A stretch of DNA of 64,000 nucleotides from Ellagibacter isourolithinifaciens. GTDB lineage: Bacteria > Actinomycetota > Coriobacteriia > Coriobacteriales > Eggerthellaceae. Both the position numbers and the translations under genes were made by a program. The notes beneath the pieces were generated by a model. The model saw only the letters and a list, made by a program, of their open reading frames with translations. It had not been told where the DNA came from and searched no databases. Location: positions 62,001 through 126,000 of the forward strand of contig NZ_WAJR01000002.1 in assembly GCF_008831035.1 (NCBI RefSeq), in the 5' to 3' direction. Numbering within the stretch: the stretch's first letter is position 1; each line of letters starts with the position of its first letter. This document shows, one piece after another, positions 1 to 7,886 of this stretch.

Positions 1-263
1 GCCCGGGTGTGCGCGTGGAAACCTACGTTCACGAAGGCTCCTCGATTTCGCCGTATTATGACTCCATGGTGGCGAAGGTCATCGTGAGCGGTCAGGATCG
101 CGAGGAGTGCCTTGCACGTGGCCGCCGCGCGCTCGACGAGTTCAAGATCGAAGGCATCGCCACCACGTTGCCGTTCCACCGTCGCGTGCTCGACAACGAG
201 GTGTTCCGTGCGGGTGAAGCCACGACTGACTTCATCGAGACCCAGATGGGAGACTTGTTATGA
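1..263 (+). CDS. accC: Acetyl-CoA carboxylase biotin carboxylase subunit, C-terminal fragment
   Basis: The gene runs in from the left edge; the reading frame begins at base 3 and only about 87 C-terminal residues are visible. The segment SSISPYYDSMVAKVI followed by ALDEFKIEGIATTLPF is typical of the C-terminal biotin carboxylase domain, where YDSM(V/I)AK and the GI(x)TT motif are highly conserved. The enzyme carboxylates the biotin of the carrier protein with bicarbonate and ATP, the first half-reaction of malonyl-CoA synthesis in the cytoplasm. The stop codon overlaps the start of the next gene by four bases (ATGA), so the two are translationally coupled. Assignment is firm, although a pyruvate or other acyl-CoA carboxylase subunit cannot be excluded from this fragment alone. 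Confidence 0.88.
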   Translation, partial: PGVRVETYVHEGSSISPYYDSMVAKVIVSGQDREECLARGRRALDEFKIEGIATTLPFHRRVLDNEVFRAGEATTDFIETQMGDLL

Positions 264-613
264 GTGAGTTGAACGTCGAAGGTATGGCGCTCGCCCCGGG
301 CGTCGTGGAAACGATTGTGTCCATCGCAGTCAGCGAGGTCGAGGGCGTCGCGTGCGTCGGCTCGGCGGGCGCACAGGGCCGCGGCATCCGCGCCGTGTTC
401 GGCCAGAAGCCGTCGACCCAGGGTATCGAAATCACGGTAAACGAAGACAACAAACTGGCAGTCGCCGTGCGCATCGAGGTTTACTACGGCTTCGTGCTTC
501 CCGAGGTCGCATCCAGCTTGCGCCAGGCTGTGGCCGATGCGGTGGCAAGCCAGGTCGGCGTCGAGGTTGCCTCGGTCGATGTCTACATCGACGGCATCCA
601 GTTCGCCGAATAG
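260..613 (+). CDS. Asp23/Gls24 family envelope stress response protein
   Basis: A 117-residue protein with the Asp23/Gls24 fold signature: APGVVETIVSIAVSEVEGVACVG near the N-terminus, a central stretch GIEITVNEDNKLAVAVRIEVYYG, and a C-terminal VGVEVASVDVYIDGI. Members of this family are small cytoplasmic proteins, some membrane-associated, linked to cell envelope homeostasis; the biochemical role is poorly defined. It sits between accC and nusB, a recurrent order in Coriobacteriia and Firmicutes, and overlaps accC by four bases. No transmembrane segment or signal peptide is present. Confidence 0.88.
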   Translation: MSELNVEGMALAPGVVETIVSIAVSEVEGVACVGSAGAQGRGIRAVFGQKPSTQGIEITVNEDNKLAVAVRIEVYYGFVLPEVASSLRQAVADAVASQVGVEVASVDVYIDGIQFAE

Positions 614-620
614 GAGATCA

Positions 621-1292
621 ATGGCATCACGACGACATGAACGCACCGCTGCGCGTCAAAGCGCGCTCCAGGTGCTCTATACCAGTGAAATAAAGGGCAC
701 GCGCCCGTCCGATTTGCTCGATTCGGGCCTTGTGCTCGAAGACGACGGCAAGTCGCTTTCGGACTACGCGATCGGGTTGATCGAGGGCGTCGACGAGAAG
801 ATGCTCCCCATCGACGTGCGCCTCAATTCTACTTCCGAGAACTGGAAGCTCAACCGCATGCCCATCGTCGACCGCTGCATCCTTCGTCTGGCGACGTACG
901 AGATGCTCTTCGTCGACGAGGTGCCGGTATCGGTTGCCATCAACGAGGCGGTCGAGTTGGCGAAGGATTTCGGCGGCGAGGACGAGTCGCCTCGTTTCGT
1001 GAACGGCGTTTTGGGCCGCATTGCCCGCCAGCTCGAGGAAGATGCGAAGGATCCCGAGGCGGCGCGCCGTCGAGAGGAAGAGGCCCTGGCAGCCTACGCG
1101 TTCCCGACCAATGAAGAAGATTCTGCAGCTGAATTTGCTGGCGAGCAGCCCGCAGCAGAAGGCGCCGTTGAGAACGCGCCCGCGGCAGAAAGCGAGGATA
1201 CCTCGGCTGACGCCGTGTCGTCCGAAGAGCTGGCTTGCGCAGCAGAGGAATCGACCTGTGCTCCCGAGGAGCCGGTGAATGTCGGACTCTAA
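621..1292 (+). CDS. nusB: Transcription antitermination factor NusB with an acidic C-terminal tail
   Basis: The chosen ATG follows GGAGATCA and gives 223 residues beginning MASRRHERTAARQSALQVLY, the standard NusB opening (R-x2-AR-x2-A-x-Q-x-LY). NusB binds boxA RNA together with NusE (S10) to stop premature termination in rRNA operons. The core ends around residue 150 (SPRFVNGVLGRIA). After it comes a tail of about 65 residues rich in Glu and Ala, which is longer than the usual 130-150 residue protein and looks disordered. The end overlaps xseB by 14 bases. Confidence 0.93.
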   Translation: MASRRHERTAARQSALQVLYTSEIKGTRPSDLLDSGLVLEDDGKSLSDYAIGLIEGVDEKMLPIDVRLNSTSENWKLNRMPIVDRCILRLATYEMLFVDEVPVSVAINEAVELAKDFGGEDESPRFVNGVLGRIARQLEEDAKDPEAARRREEEALAAYAFPTNEEDSAAEFAGEQPAAEGAVENAPAAESEDTSADAVSSEELACAAEESTCAPEEPVNVGL

Positions 1293-1593
1293 CGCTGCAT
1301 CATACGATCAGGTTCGCGACCGCCTCGATGAAATCGTCGAGGCGGTAAACGCGCCCGGCATCTCGCTCGACGAAGCGCTCGCGCTCTACGAGGAGGCGGT
1401 GAAGCTCGGCCTTTCCGCATGCGATCTGTCTGAGGAAGGCGCCGAGGAGCTTCTCGAGCAGGATGCTGCAAACCTCACAACCGAACAGGCCAACCAGGCC
1501 AACCAGGCCGAGGCGACCGACAATCAAGACTCGCCCGCCGAGGGCGAGGCGGCCGTTGCGCGCCAAGACGAGGCGACGCCGGTTTCGCGATAG
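1279..1593 (+). CDS. xseB: Exodeoxyribonuclease VII small subunit
   Basis: A 104-residue protein whose N-terminal 65 residues show the XseB pattern: SYDQVRDRLDEIVEAVNAPGISLDEALALYEEAVKLG. The small subunit binds the large subunit XseA to form the single-strand exonuclease VII. The C-terminal 40 residues (repeated NQA units, then acidic residues) are an extension beyond the typical 70-80 residue protein. The start lies inside nusB, 14 bases before its stop, so expression is probably coupled. The large subunit xseA is not visible in this window. Confidence 0.87.
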   Translation: MSDSNAASYDQVRDRLDEIVEAVNAPGISLDEALALYEEAVKLGLSACDLSEEGAEELLEQDAANLTTEQANQANQAEATDNQDSPAEGEAAVARQDEATPVSR

Positions 1594-1642
1594 CACCGCT
1601 TTTGCGACGAAGGCGCGAGGGGGAAAGAGGAGTTCTTGCATC

Positions 1643-3526
1643 ATGGCGAATGAGCGCATACTTGACGTGGTCGATTCACCTGCCGACCTGAAACTTCTCA
1701 CCGATGATGAGCTCTCGATTCTTGCTCGCGAGATCAGGGAGCAAATCATCACCACCACTTCTAAAACGGGTGGCCATGTGGCGTCGTCCCTTGGCGCGGT
1801 CGAGATTATCCTTGCAGTTCACAGCCTTCTTAATTGCCCGGAAGACAAGTTCGTCTTCGACGTGGGGCACCAGTCGTACGCGCACAAGCTCGTGACGGGG
1901 CGGCGCGATCGTTTCGATACGCTGCGCACGTTCCATGGCATTTCGGGTTTCCCGAAGCCTTCCGAGAGCGAATACGACGTGCACGCTTCCGGCCACGCAT
2001 CCGACTCGCTTTCGGTTGCCGTGGGGCTCGCCAAGGCGCGGGCGCTTTCGGGCGGCACGAACAAGATCGTCGCGCTCATCGGCGACGCGGCGCTAGGCGG
2101 AGGCATGGCCTTCGAGGCGCTCAACTACATCGGGCAAGCCCAGCTTCCCATGGTCATTATCTTGAACGACAACGAGATGTCCATCTCGCGCAACGTCGGC
2201 GCCCTCATGAAGCATCTCGGCTATCTGCGCACGTCGTCGTCGTATCGCACGACGCGCGATCGCGTGCAGGAGGCTATGGAGCAGTCGGGCGCCCTCGGCA
2301 GCGCCCTCATGCACTTCGGGCGCAATGCGAAGGAATCGATGAAGCAGTTCGTCATTCCCCACTCCATGATCTTCGAGCAGCTGGGCATCGTGTGCACGAC
2401 GCCGGTTGACGGACACAACATCCACGAGCTGAAGGAAATGCTCTCGACGTGCCTGGCTGCAGATGGCCCGGTGCTCATGCACGTGGTCACCAAGAAGGGC
2501 GCCGGGTATGGTCCCGCGATGGCGGAGCCGACGCGTTTCCATGGTACGGGTCCTTACGATATCGCCACGGGCAAGGCTATAAAGAAGTCCGCGAAGGCGC
2601 CGAGCTACACCTCGGTGTTCGGCGAGGCCCTCCTGAATGAGGCGCGCGCCGATGAGCGCATCGTTGCGATCACCGCCGCGATGGAAAGCGGCACGGGGCT
2701 TACTAGCTTCGAAAAGGAGTTTCCCGACCGCTTCATTGATGTGGGCATTTGCGAGGAGAATGCAGCTGGCATGGCGGCGGGACTTGCCATCGGCGGGCGC
2801 AAGCCGGTGTTCGCCGTGTACTCTACGTTCCTGCAGCGCGCCATCGATCAGCTTATTGTCAATAACGCCCTCATGAACCTTGATGTCGTGTTCGCTATCG
2901 ACCGTGCGGGCTTGGTGGGCGCCGATGGGCCGACGCACCACGGCATGTTCGACTTGGTCTATACGCGCATGGTTCCCAATATGCGAGTGCTTGCGCCCTC
3001 CAACGAGGCGGAACTCGTGAATTCCCTTCATACCGCGCTCGTGCTCGGCGGGCCGTTTGCGGTGCGCTATCCGCGAGGCGAGGCGTGCGGCGTGCCTGTC
3101 CCCGACAAGCCCGAAACCTACGAGCCTGGCGTGTCTCGCCTGGTGAGGGAAGGGTCCGATGTTGCTATCCTTGCGTTCGGGAATATGGTTGAGCCTGCGA
3201 ACGAGGCTGCGGCTGCGCTTGAAGAAGCGGGCCTGTCCGTTCGCGTCGTTGACATGCGCTGGGTGAAGCCACTCGATACTGAGGCGATTCGCCGGGCTGC
3301 CGAAACCCGTCTCGTGGTGACGGTGGAAGACGGTGTTGTCGAAGGCGGTGTCGGGGAAGAGGTGCTCGCCGAGCTTGCGCGCCAGGACGTGAAGGCGCCC
3401 GTGCTCACGCTGGGCATTCCCGACCGCTACATCATGCAAGGCGCCCCCGATTTCCTTATGCATGAGCTCGGCCTCGACGCCGAAGGGATCGCCGCTGCTA
3501 TTGAGGAGAAACTCGAAGCGCTCTAA
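1643..3526 (+). CDS. dxs: 1-deoxy-D-xylulose-5-phosphate synthase
   Basis: 627 residues from the ATG at 1643, which follows AAAGAGGAG; an upstream in-frame extension overlaps xseB and is not protein-like. The product condenses pyruvate and glyceraldehyde-3-phosphate, using thiamine diphosphate, as the first step of the MEP isoprenoid pathway. Visible signatures are GHVASSLGAVEI and FDVGHQSYAHKL near the N-terminus, the ThDP/Mg motif GDAALGGGMAFEALN followed by NDNEMSIS, and the transketolase pyrimidine domain GICEENAAGMAAGLA and RAGLVGADGPTHHG. The length is normal for Dxs. It is the last gene of the accC-Asp23-nusB-xseB-dxs run; about 230 bases without a gene follow. Confidence 0.95.
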   Translation: MANERILDVVDSPADLKLLTDDELSILAREIREQIITTTSKTGGHVASSLGAVEIILAVHSLLNCPEDKFVFDVGHQSYAHKLVTGRRDRFDTLRTFHGISGFPKPSESEYDVHASGHASDSLSVAVGLAKARALSGGTNKIVALIGDAALGGGMAFEALNYIGQAQLPMVIILNDNEMSISRNVGALMKHLGYLRTSSSYRTTRDRVQEAMEQSGALGSALMHFGRNAKESMKQFVIPHSMIFEQLGIVCTTPVDGHNIHELKEMLSTCLAADGPVLMHVVTKKGAGYGPAMAEPTRFHGTGPYDIATGKAIKKSAKAPSYTSVFGEALLNEARADERIVAITAAMESGTGLTSFEKEFPDRFIDVGICEENAAGMAAGLAIGGRKPVFAVYSTFLQRAIDQLIVNNALMNLDVVFAIDRAGLVGADGPTHHGMFDLVYTRMVPNMRVLAPSNEAELVNSLHTALVLGGPFAVRYPRGEACGVPVPDKPETYEPGVSRLVREGSDVAILAFGNMVEPANEAAAALEEAGLSVRVVDMRWVKPLDTEAIRRAAETRLVVTVEDGVVEGGVGEEVLAELARQDVKAPVLTLGIPDRYIMQGAPDFLMHELGLDAEGIAAAIEEKLEAL

Positions 3527-3680
3527 CGAGGGCATCAGGCGCTGCTTTGCGCGGAATGCGATGGTCCTCTGGCATTCTGATGCATACTGAGGTGAGCTTG
3601 TAGCGAAGACGCGGGCATTTATGGAATCCTCAAGTCCGTTCTTCAGCATTCAAGATTCAAATAACTTATTATTTGTGATA

Positions 3681-3720
3681 TTGAGATACTATTAAGTATT
3701 TTGTATAGTAATGTTATTAC
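3681..3720 (+). promoter_or_regulatory. hipBA-type promoter with two overlapping palindromic operators
   Basis: A -35 TTGAGA (3681-3686) and a -10 TATAGT (3704-3709) are separated by 17 bases. A perfect inverted repeat TACTAT-N12-ATAGTA (3687-3692 and 3705-3710) covers the spacer and the -10 box, and a second one, GTAAT-GTT-ATTAC (3708-3720), covers the predicted start site. A direct repeat AAGTATTTTG occurs at 3694-3703 and again at 3731-3740. The AT-rich stretch stands out from its surroundings. The layout fits autorepression by the HTH protein encoded just downstream; that binding is inferred. Confidence 0.7.
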
Positions 3721-3754
3721 AACGAATATAAAGTATTTTGAATGGCGGTATTGC

Positions 3755-3991
3755 ATGTGGACCAACGCTTACTCATACGAGGACATCGGCGAGTTTCTGC
3801 GTGAGGCACGCAGGGAGCGCGGCATCACGCAGGTCGAGATGGCGAAAAAGCTCGGCTTCTCGTCGGTGACGCTTTCGGCGCTTGAGACAGGCAAGAACGT
3901 GTCGGCGGTCAAGGTTGACCGCTACCTGCAGCAGCTGGGCTTTCGCATGGTCATCGTTCCCAAGGGCGCGGACGTGAAGGTGACCGAATGA
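3755..3991 (+). CDS. XRE-family HTH antitoxin (HipB-like)
   Basis: 78 residues from the ATG at 3755; a TTG start at 3701 would lie inside the -10 region and is rejected. The protein is an XRE helix-turn-helix: IGEFLREARRERGITQVEMAKKLGFSSVTLSALETGKNVSAVKVDRYLQQLGFRMVIV. This layout, one HTH plus a short C-terminal strand, is that of HipB antitoxins, which bind operator DNA and neutralise HipA. There is no strong ribosome binding site before the ATG. The stop overlaps the HipA-like start by four bases (ATGA). Confidence 0.88.
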   Translation: MWTNAYSYEDIGEFLREARRERGITQVEMAKKLGFSSVTLSALETGKNVSAVKVDRYLQQLGFRMVIVPKGADVKVTE

Positions 3992-5268
3992 GGCAGCTCG
4001 ACGTATTTCTGGGGGATAACCTGGTCGGGCATGTTGTCGAGAACCGCAAGGGAGGACGCTTCGAGTACGAGCAGTCGGTCGCCGATAAGCTCGCCGGTCG
4101 GCCAGTACTCTCGATGGCGTTTCCCGCGAAGGGTCGCCCGTTCGGCGAGGCAAAGACCTCTGCATGGTTTAACGGTCTGCTTCCCGAGGGAAGCCGTCGC
4201 GACGAGATCTGCAGGAGCCTTGGTGTTTCGCCCTACGATTGGATTGGCCTTCTTGCTGAGATAGGCTGGGAGTGCGCTGGTGCAGTGAGGGTGTTCGAGC
4301 GCGGCCACAAGAGGGCTCGCGAATTGCGGTTCGAAGCGATTTCTCCATCGGCGCTAGCCGAAAAGCTCTCGAGCGTTACGGCACGACTTCCGCAAGTCGA
4401 GAGTGAGCTGTTTCGCATGTCGCTTGGTGGATTCCAAGAGAAGATGTGCGTCGTTATGCCGACGATTCCCGAGGGAGCGTACTCCGTCGTTGCCGACGAC
4501 GTCCTGCTACCGATGGGCGACAGCTCTAGCACACATATTCTCAAACCCGAAAGCGAGCATTATCCCGGTTTGGCTGAGTCGGAGGCCTGGGCTATGACGG
4601 CAGCTGGGCACGCGGCGCGTGCGTCTAGGGTGGCTCTGCTCGACTTGGACGATGCGCCGGGCACGCTTGTGGTCGAACGCTACGATAGGGTTGTCGACGA
4701 CGTCTCCAAGTGCGTAGCTAGGCTTCATCAAGAGGATGCTTGCCAAGCGCTCGGAATCGATCCGCACGGCAAGTACGCCACCGCAAGCGCACCCAAGGGC
4801 GATGACCCCACGTACGTCGCAATTGCCGACTTACTGCAGAAATATTCCTCCGACCCCGAGGGCGAGAAGGAAGAGCTGTTGCGCCAGCTCGTTGCGAATC
4901 TGGCGCTTGGCAATTGGGATGCGCACGCCAAGAACACATCGTTTCTCTACCGCGAGCAGATGGTTCCTGAGCTTGCGCCGCTCTACGATGTGGTGCCCAT
5001 TGCCGAGGTCGAGCCCCGTACAGGGATTCTTTCCATGCGCGTCAACGGGGTGATAAACCCTGAGAAGCTGACGCGGGCCGACATCATTGCCGAGGCCGCT
5101 TCCTGGGGATTGGACGCGGCGGGCGCTGAGACGGTCATCGACTGTGCGCTTCGTAATCTCGAGGAGGGCATTCGCGTCGCATCAATGGTTTACCCGGGTG
5201 CTGCATCTCGCCATGAGGCCAACGCTTTGGGAAGGGTGTGTAGGCTGAAAAGGGACTTTCAGCCCTGA
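3988..5268 (+). CDS. HipA-like type II toxin serine/threonine kinase
   Basis: A 426-residue HipA-family kinase. The N-terminal subdomain (LDVFLGDNLVGHVV, then WFNGLLPEGSRRDEICRSLGVSPYDWIGLLAEIG) is the HipA couple domain. The kinase core has the P-loop-like SLGGFQEKM, the HILKPE lysine motif, FLYREQ and the catalytic GNWDAHAKN at residues 308-316 (Asp311), followed by LYDVVP with the metal-binding Asp334. All active-site residues I can identify are intact. HipA of E. coli phosphorylates glutamyl-tRNA synthetase and causes persistence; the target here is unknown. Translational coupling to the HTH gene supports a functional toxin-antitoxin pair. Confidence 0.9.
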   Translation: MRQLDVFLGDNLVGHVVENRKGGRFEYEQSVADKLAGRPVLSMAFPAKGRPFGEAKTSAWFNGLLPEGSRRDEICRSLGVSPYDWIGLLAEIGWECAGAVRVFERGHKRARELRFEAISPSALAEKLSSVTARLPQVESELFRMSLGGFQEKMCVVMPTIPEGAYSVVADDVLLPMGDSSSTHILKPESEHYPGLAESEAWAMTAAGHAARASRVALLDLDDAPGTLVVERYDRVVDDVSKCVARLHQEDACQALGIDPHGKYATASAPKGDDPTYVAIADLLQKYSSDPEGEKEELLRQLVANLALGNWDAHAKNTSFLYREQMVPELAPLYDVVPIAEVEPRTGILSMRVNGVINPEKLTRADIIAEAASWGLDAAGAETVIDCALRNLEEGIRVASMVYPGAASRHEANALGRVCRLKRDFQP

Positions 5269-5375
5269 GATGTCGTCGGTTCCTGAGAGCGGAGAATCCG
5301 GAATCTAAGGAAGCCCCATGCTGCTCGCAAAACCCGCCTCCATCGGCGAGCGGGGCTCTGAAATCTGCTTGAAAC

Positions 5376-5408
5376 AATAACCCTAGGTCAGATGACCTGG
5401 GGTTATTT
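5376..5408 (+). terminator. Intrinsic terminator after the HipA-like gene
   Basis: A hairpin AATAACCCTAGGTCA - GA - TGACCTGGGGTTATT with one mismatch in a 15-bp stem, followed by a T-rich stretch. It separates the toxin-antitoxin pair from the ammonium transporter; the stem has A-runs on the opposite side, so it may work in both directions. Confidence 0.8.
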
Positions 5409-5556
5409 CTTCTCTGTTTCGCTCGCGCTTCCCGTTTGTTACGGTGCGTTTGAATGAAAGTTAACACTGGGCCTCGCACCGTTTGAGCGCGTCTTGAGGT
5501 GCGATTATCTTCTCTGTCATACAGATGCACGTCTAGAAACAGAGGAGGTAAATGCA

Positions 5557-6831
5557 ATGTTTGACTCGGGTAATACAGGATTCATGCTCGTTTGCGCGAT
5601 GCTGGTCCTGCTTATGACACCTGGCCTTGCGTTCTTCTACGGAGGTCTGTCACGCCGCAAGAACGTTGTTAACACTATGATCATGGTGTTCGGCGTCTTG
5701 GGCATCGTTGCAATCACGTGGACGATTTTCGGTTGGTCTTTCGCTTACGGCGGAGACGGCTCGATTCCGTTCTTCGGAGGCTTCGACCAGATCGGTCTTA
5801 CGGGCCTGGTCGCCAACATCACTGGTGAGGCACCCGAAGCGCTGAGTCACGACTGCTACCCCGCGATGGCGGATGTCGTCTTCCAGCTGGCATTCTGCAT
5901 GATTACCACGGCAATCATCACCGGCTCTCTTGCGGGCCGTATGAAGTATGGTGCGATTTGCGCGTTCGTTGCCATTTGGACCATCGTGGTGTATCCGCCG
6001 CTGGCGCACATGGTTTGGGGCGGTGACGGCTCCCTCATCGGCGACACCATCGGCGCGCTCGACTTCGCAGGCGGCGATGTTGTCCACATCTCTTCCGGCT
6101 TGACCGGCCTTGTCCTCTGCCTGCTTCTGGGCAAGCGCAAGGGCTTCGGCATGATGAGCTACCGTCCGCACAACGTTCCGTTCGTTGTCCTGGGCGCTAC
6201 GCTTCTGTGGTTCGGCTGGTTTGGCTTCAATGCGGGCTCGGAGTTCGCGGCTGATGGTGTTGCGGCGCTCGCCTTGGTGAACACGGTCATCGCTTCCGGC
6301 TCCGCCCTCATCTCATGGGTAATTGTCGAGCGCGTGAAGGTCGGCAAGCCCACCCTCGTCGGCGCTGCCACTGGTCTTGTTGCGGGCCTCGTCGTGATCA
6401 CCCCTGCTGCTGGCTTCGTGGAGCCTTGGGCTGCGCTCGTCATGGGTCTCATCGTTTCCCCCATCTGCTACTTCGCGATTTCCTTCTGCAAGGCAAAGAT
6501 CGGTTACGACGACGCGCTTGATGCATTCGGTTGCCACGCAGTCGGCGGCATCGTCGGCGGCATCTGCACTGGCATCTTCTGCGTGCCCGAGCTTTCCTGG
6601 ACCGATTTCGGCGGCCTCATCTACACCGGCGATGTCTCGCTTCTGGGCAGCCAGATCCTGGGCATCCTGATCACGATCGTGTTCGTTGGCGTGCTCGACG
6701 TGGTCATCGGCTTCATCGTGAAGGCGTGCTTCAAGGGCAGCCTGCGCGTCAGCGAGGAAGAAGAGGCGCAAGGCCTCGACGTTGCGGCACATGGCGAGTC
6801 CGCGTACCCTGCCTATATCGGTCTTGACTAG
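5557..6831 (+). CDS. amtB: Ammonium transporter (Amt/MEP/Rh family)
   Basis: 424 residues from the ATG at 5557, which follows the strong site GAGGAGGT (5542-5549). The protein is an eleven-helix ammonium channel: the N-terminal DSGNTGFMLVCAMLVLLMTPGLAFFYGGL, the central PLAHMVWGGDG and DFAGGDVVHISSGLTGLVL (with the first pore histidine context), and the later DALDAFGCHAVGGIVGGI (second pore histidine) are all present. It conducts ammonium or ammonia into the cell under nitrogen limitation. The PII gene follows after 28 bases, the classical amtB-glnK pair in which PII plugs the channel when nitrogen is plentiful. Confidence 0.95.
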   Translation: MFDSGNTGFMLVCAMLVLLMTPGLAFFYGGLSRRKNVVNTMIMVFGVLGIVAITWTIFGWSFAYGGDGSIPFFGGFDQIGLTGLVANITGEAPEALSHDCYPAMADVVFQLAFCMITTAIITGSLAGRMKYGAICAFVAIWTIVVYPPLAHMVWGGDGSLIGDTIGALDFAGGDVVHISSGLTGLVLCLLLGKRKGFGMMSYRPHNVPFVVLGATLLWFGWFGFNAGSEFAADGVAALALVNTVIASGSALISWVIVERVKVGKPTLVGAATGLVAGLVVITPAAGFVEPWAALVMGLIVSPICYFAISFCKAKIGYDDALDAFGCHAVGGIVGGICTGIFCVPELSWTDFGGLIYTGDVSLLGSQILGILITIVFVGVLDVVIGFIVKACFKGSLRVSEEEEAQGLDVAAHGESAYPAYIGLD

Positions 6832-6859
6832 GCGAGTTCTAAGGAAGGAGTTGAAACCA

Positions 6860-7198
6860 ATGAAGAGGATCACTGCGATTGTCCGCCCCGAGAAGCTCGA
6901 ACCGCTCAAGGAGGCACTCTTTGCAGCAAAGGTTGGCGGCATGACGATTTCCCAGGTCAACGGCTGCGGCAGTCAGCATGGCTGGAAGGAATACTACCGC
7001 GGCACCGAGGTTCTGCTGAACATGGTGCCCAAGGTGAAGTTCGAACTCGTGGTTGCCGATGGCGAGGTTGACGGGCTGGTGAAGGTCATCACCGAGACGG
7101 CGCGCACGGGTAACGTGGGCGACGGCAAGATTTTCGTCTCTCCGATTGACGAGGTCATCCGCATCCGCACCGATGAGCGCGGAGAGTCGGCGGTATAG
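6860..7198 (+). CDS. glnK: PII nitrogen regulatory protein
   Basis: 112 residues from the ATG at 6860, preceded by AAGGAAGGAG. It begins MKRITAIVRPEKLEPLKEAL and contains the T-loop region with KEYYRGTEV (the Tyr that is modified in many PII proteins sits in this segment), then KVKFELVVADGEVDGLVKVI and TGNVGDGKIFVSPIDEVIRIRT, the B- and C-loop regions that bind ATP/ADP and 2-oxoglutarate. The T-loop is somewhat diverged (GCGSQHGWKEYY). Placed right behind the ammonium channel, it is best regarded as the GlnK-type partner. Whether it is uridylylated, adenylylated or unmodified cannot be told from sequence. Confidence 0.92.
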   Translation: MKRITAIVRPEKLEPLKEALFAAKVGGMTISQVNGCGSQHGWKEYYRGTEVLLNMVPKVKFELVVADGEVDGLVKVITETARTGNVGDGKIFVSPIDEVIRIRTDERGESAV

Positions 7199-7241
7199 GC
7201 TCGGCAAGCGTTCGCGCGACAGCTTGAGTTCTCCAATTCAG

Positions 7242-7272
7242 AAGGCTCCGATGGATTTTCCGTCGGAGCCTT
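7242..7272 (+). terminator. Intrinsic terminator after glnK
   Basis: A perfect 10-bp stem AAGGCTCCGA / TCGGAGCCTT with an 11-base loop. It ends the amtB-glnK unit and lies about 80 bases before the Fur-family gene; the downstream T-run is weak. Confidence 0.7.
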
Positions 7273-7351
7273 CATCATGCTTGCATAATGTCTCTGCTAA
7301 TGATATATACTCCTATTAAGATTACAATTAGCAAGCTTGAAAAGAGGCGAA

Positions 7352-7783
7352 ATGGCGAACATATCGAAGGTTACGGCGAAAGCGGGTGCTGCAAGTTGCG
7401 CGGCGACAAGGAACACACGACAGCGAGCGCTCGTGCTCGAGGCGGTTCGCTCGCTTCACAACCATCCCACTTCAGCAGACGTGTACGACGCGGTGCGCGA
7501 GAAGCACCCGAGCATCTCGCGGGCGACGGTGTACCGCAACCTCAACGTGCTGACCGAGCAGGGCGAAGTGCTTCATATTCCTGTGGCGGGCAGCGCCGAC
7601 CGCTATGACTTCCGCTGCGATTGCCACTACCACGCGATATGCCGGGAATGCGGTGTCGTCTACGACGTCGAGATGCCCAGCGAGGACCTGCTTTCGAGCG
7701 TACGCGACACCCATGGTTTCCTGATTGAGGGCTTCGACATTATCTTCAACGGCCTTTGCCCCGATTGCGTGGATGGGGCGTAA
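7352..7783 (+). CDS. Fur family metalloregulator, PerR-like
   Basis: 143 residues from the ATG at 7352, which follows AAAGAGG. The winged helix (TRQRALVLEAVRSLHNHPTSADVYDAVREKHPSISRATVYRNLNVLTEQGEVLHI) and the metal domain (DFRCDCHYHAICRECGVVYDVE, GFLIEGFDIIFNGLCPDC) are clear. Two CxxC pairs (CREC and CPDC) form the structural zinc site, and the HYHAIC segment supplies the regulatory metal ligands. The C-terminal GFxIxGFDIIFNGLCPDC resembles peroxide sensor PerR more than iron sensor Fur, but this is not decisive. The upstream region is AT-rich with the inverted repeat GCTAAT (7296-7301) / ATTAGC (7327-7332), a possible autoregulatory element. No obvious target gene lies beside it. Confidence 0.85.
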   Translation: MANISKVTAKAGAASCAATRNTRQRALVLEAVRSLHNHPTSADVYDAVREKHPSISRATVYRNLNVLTEQGEVLHIPVAGSADRYDFRCDCHYHAICRECGVVYDVEMPSEDLLSSVRDTHGFLIEGFDIIFNGLCPDCVDGA

Positions 7784-7886
7784 ATTGCCGATTCGCGCAA
7801 TCTCGTGCAACTCTGCCTCTCGAAATGTACGGAGGGGTAGAATTGTGCCAGTGAAAAACTGGAGCGGAAGCGGTTGCGCATGAACA

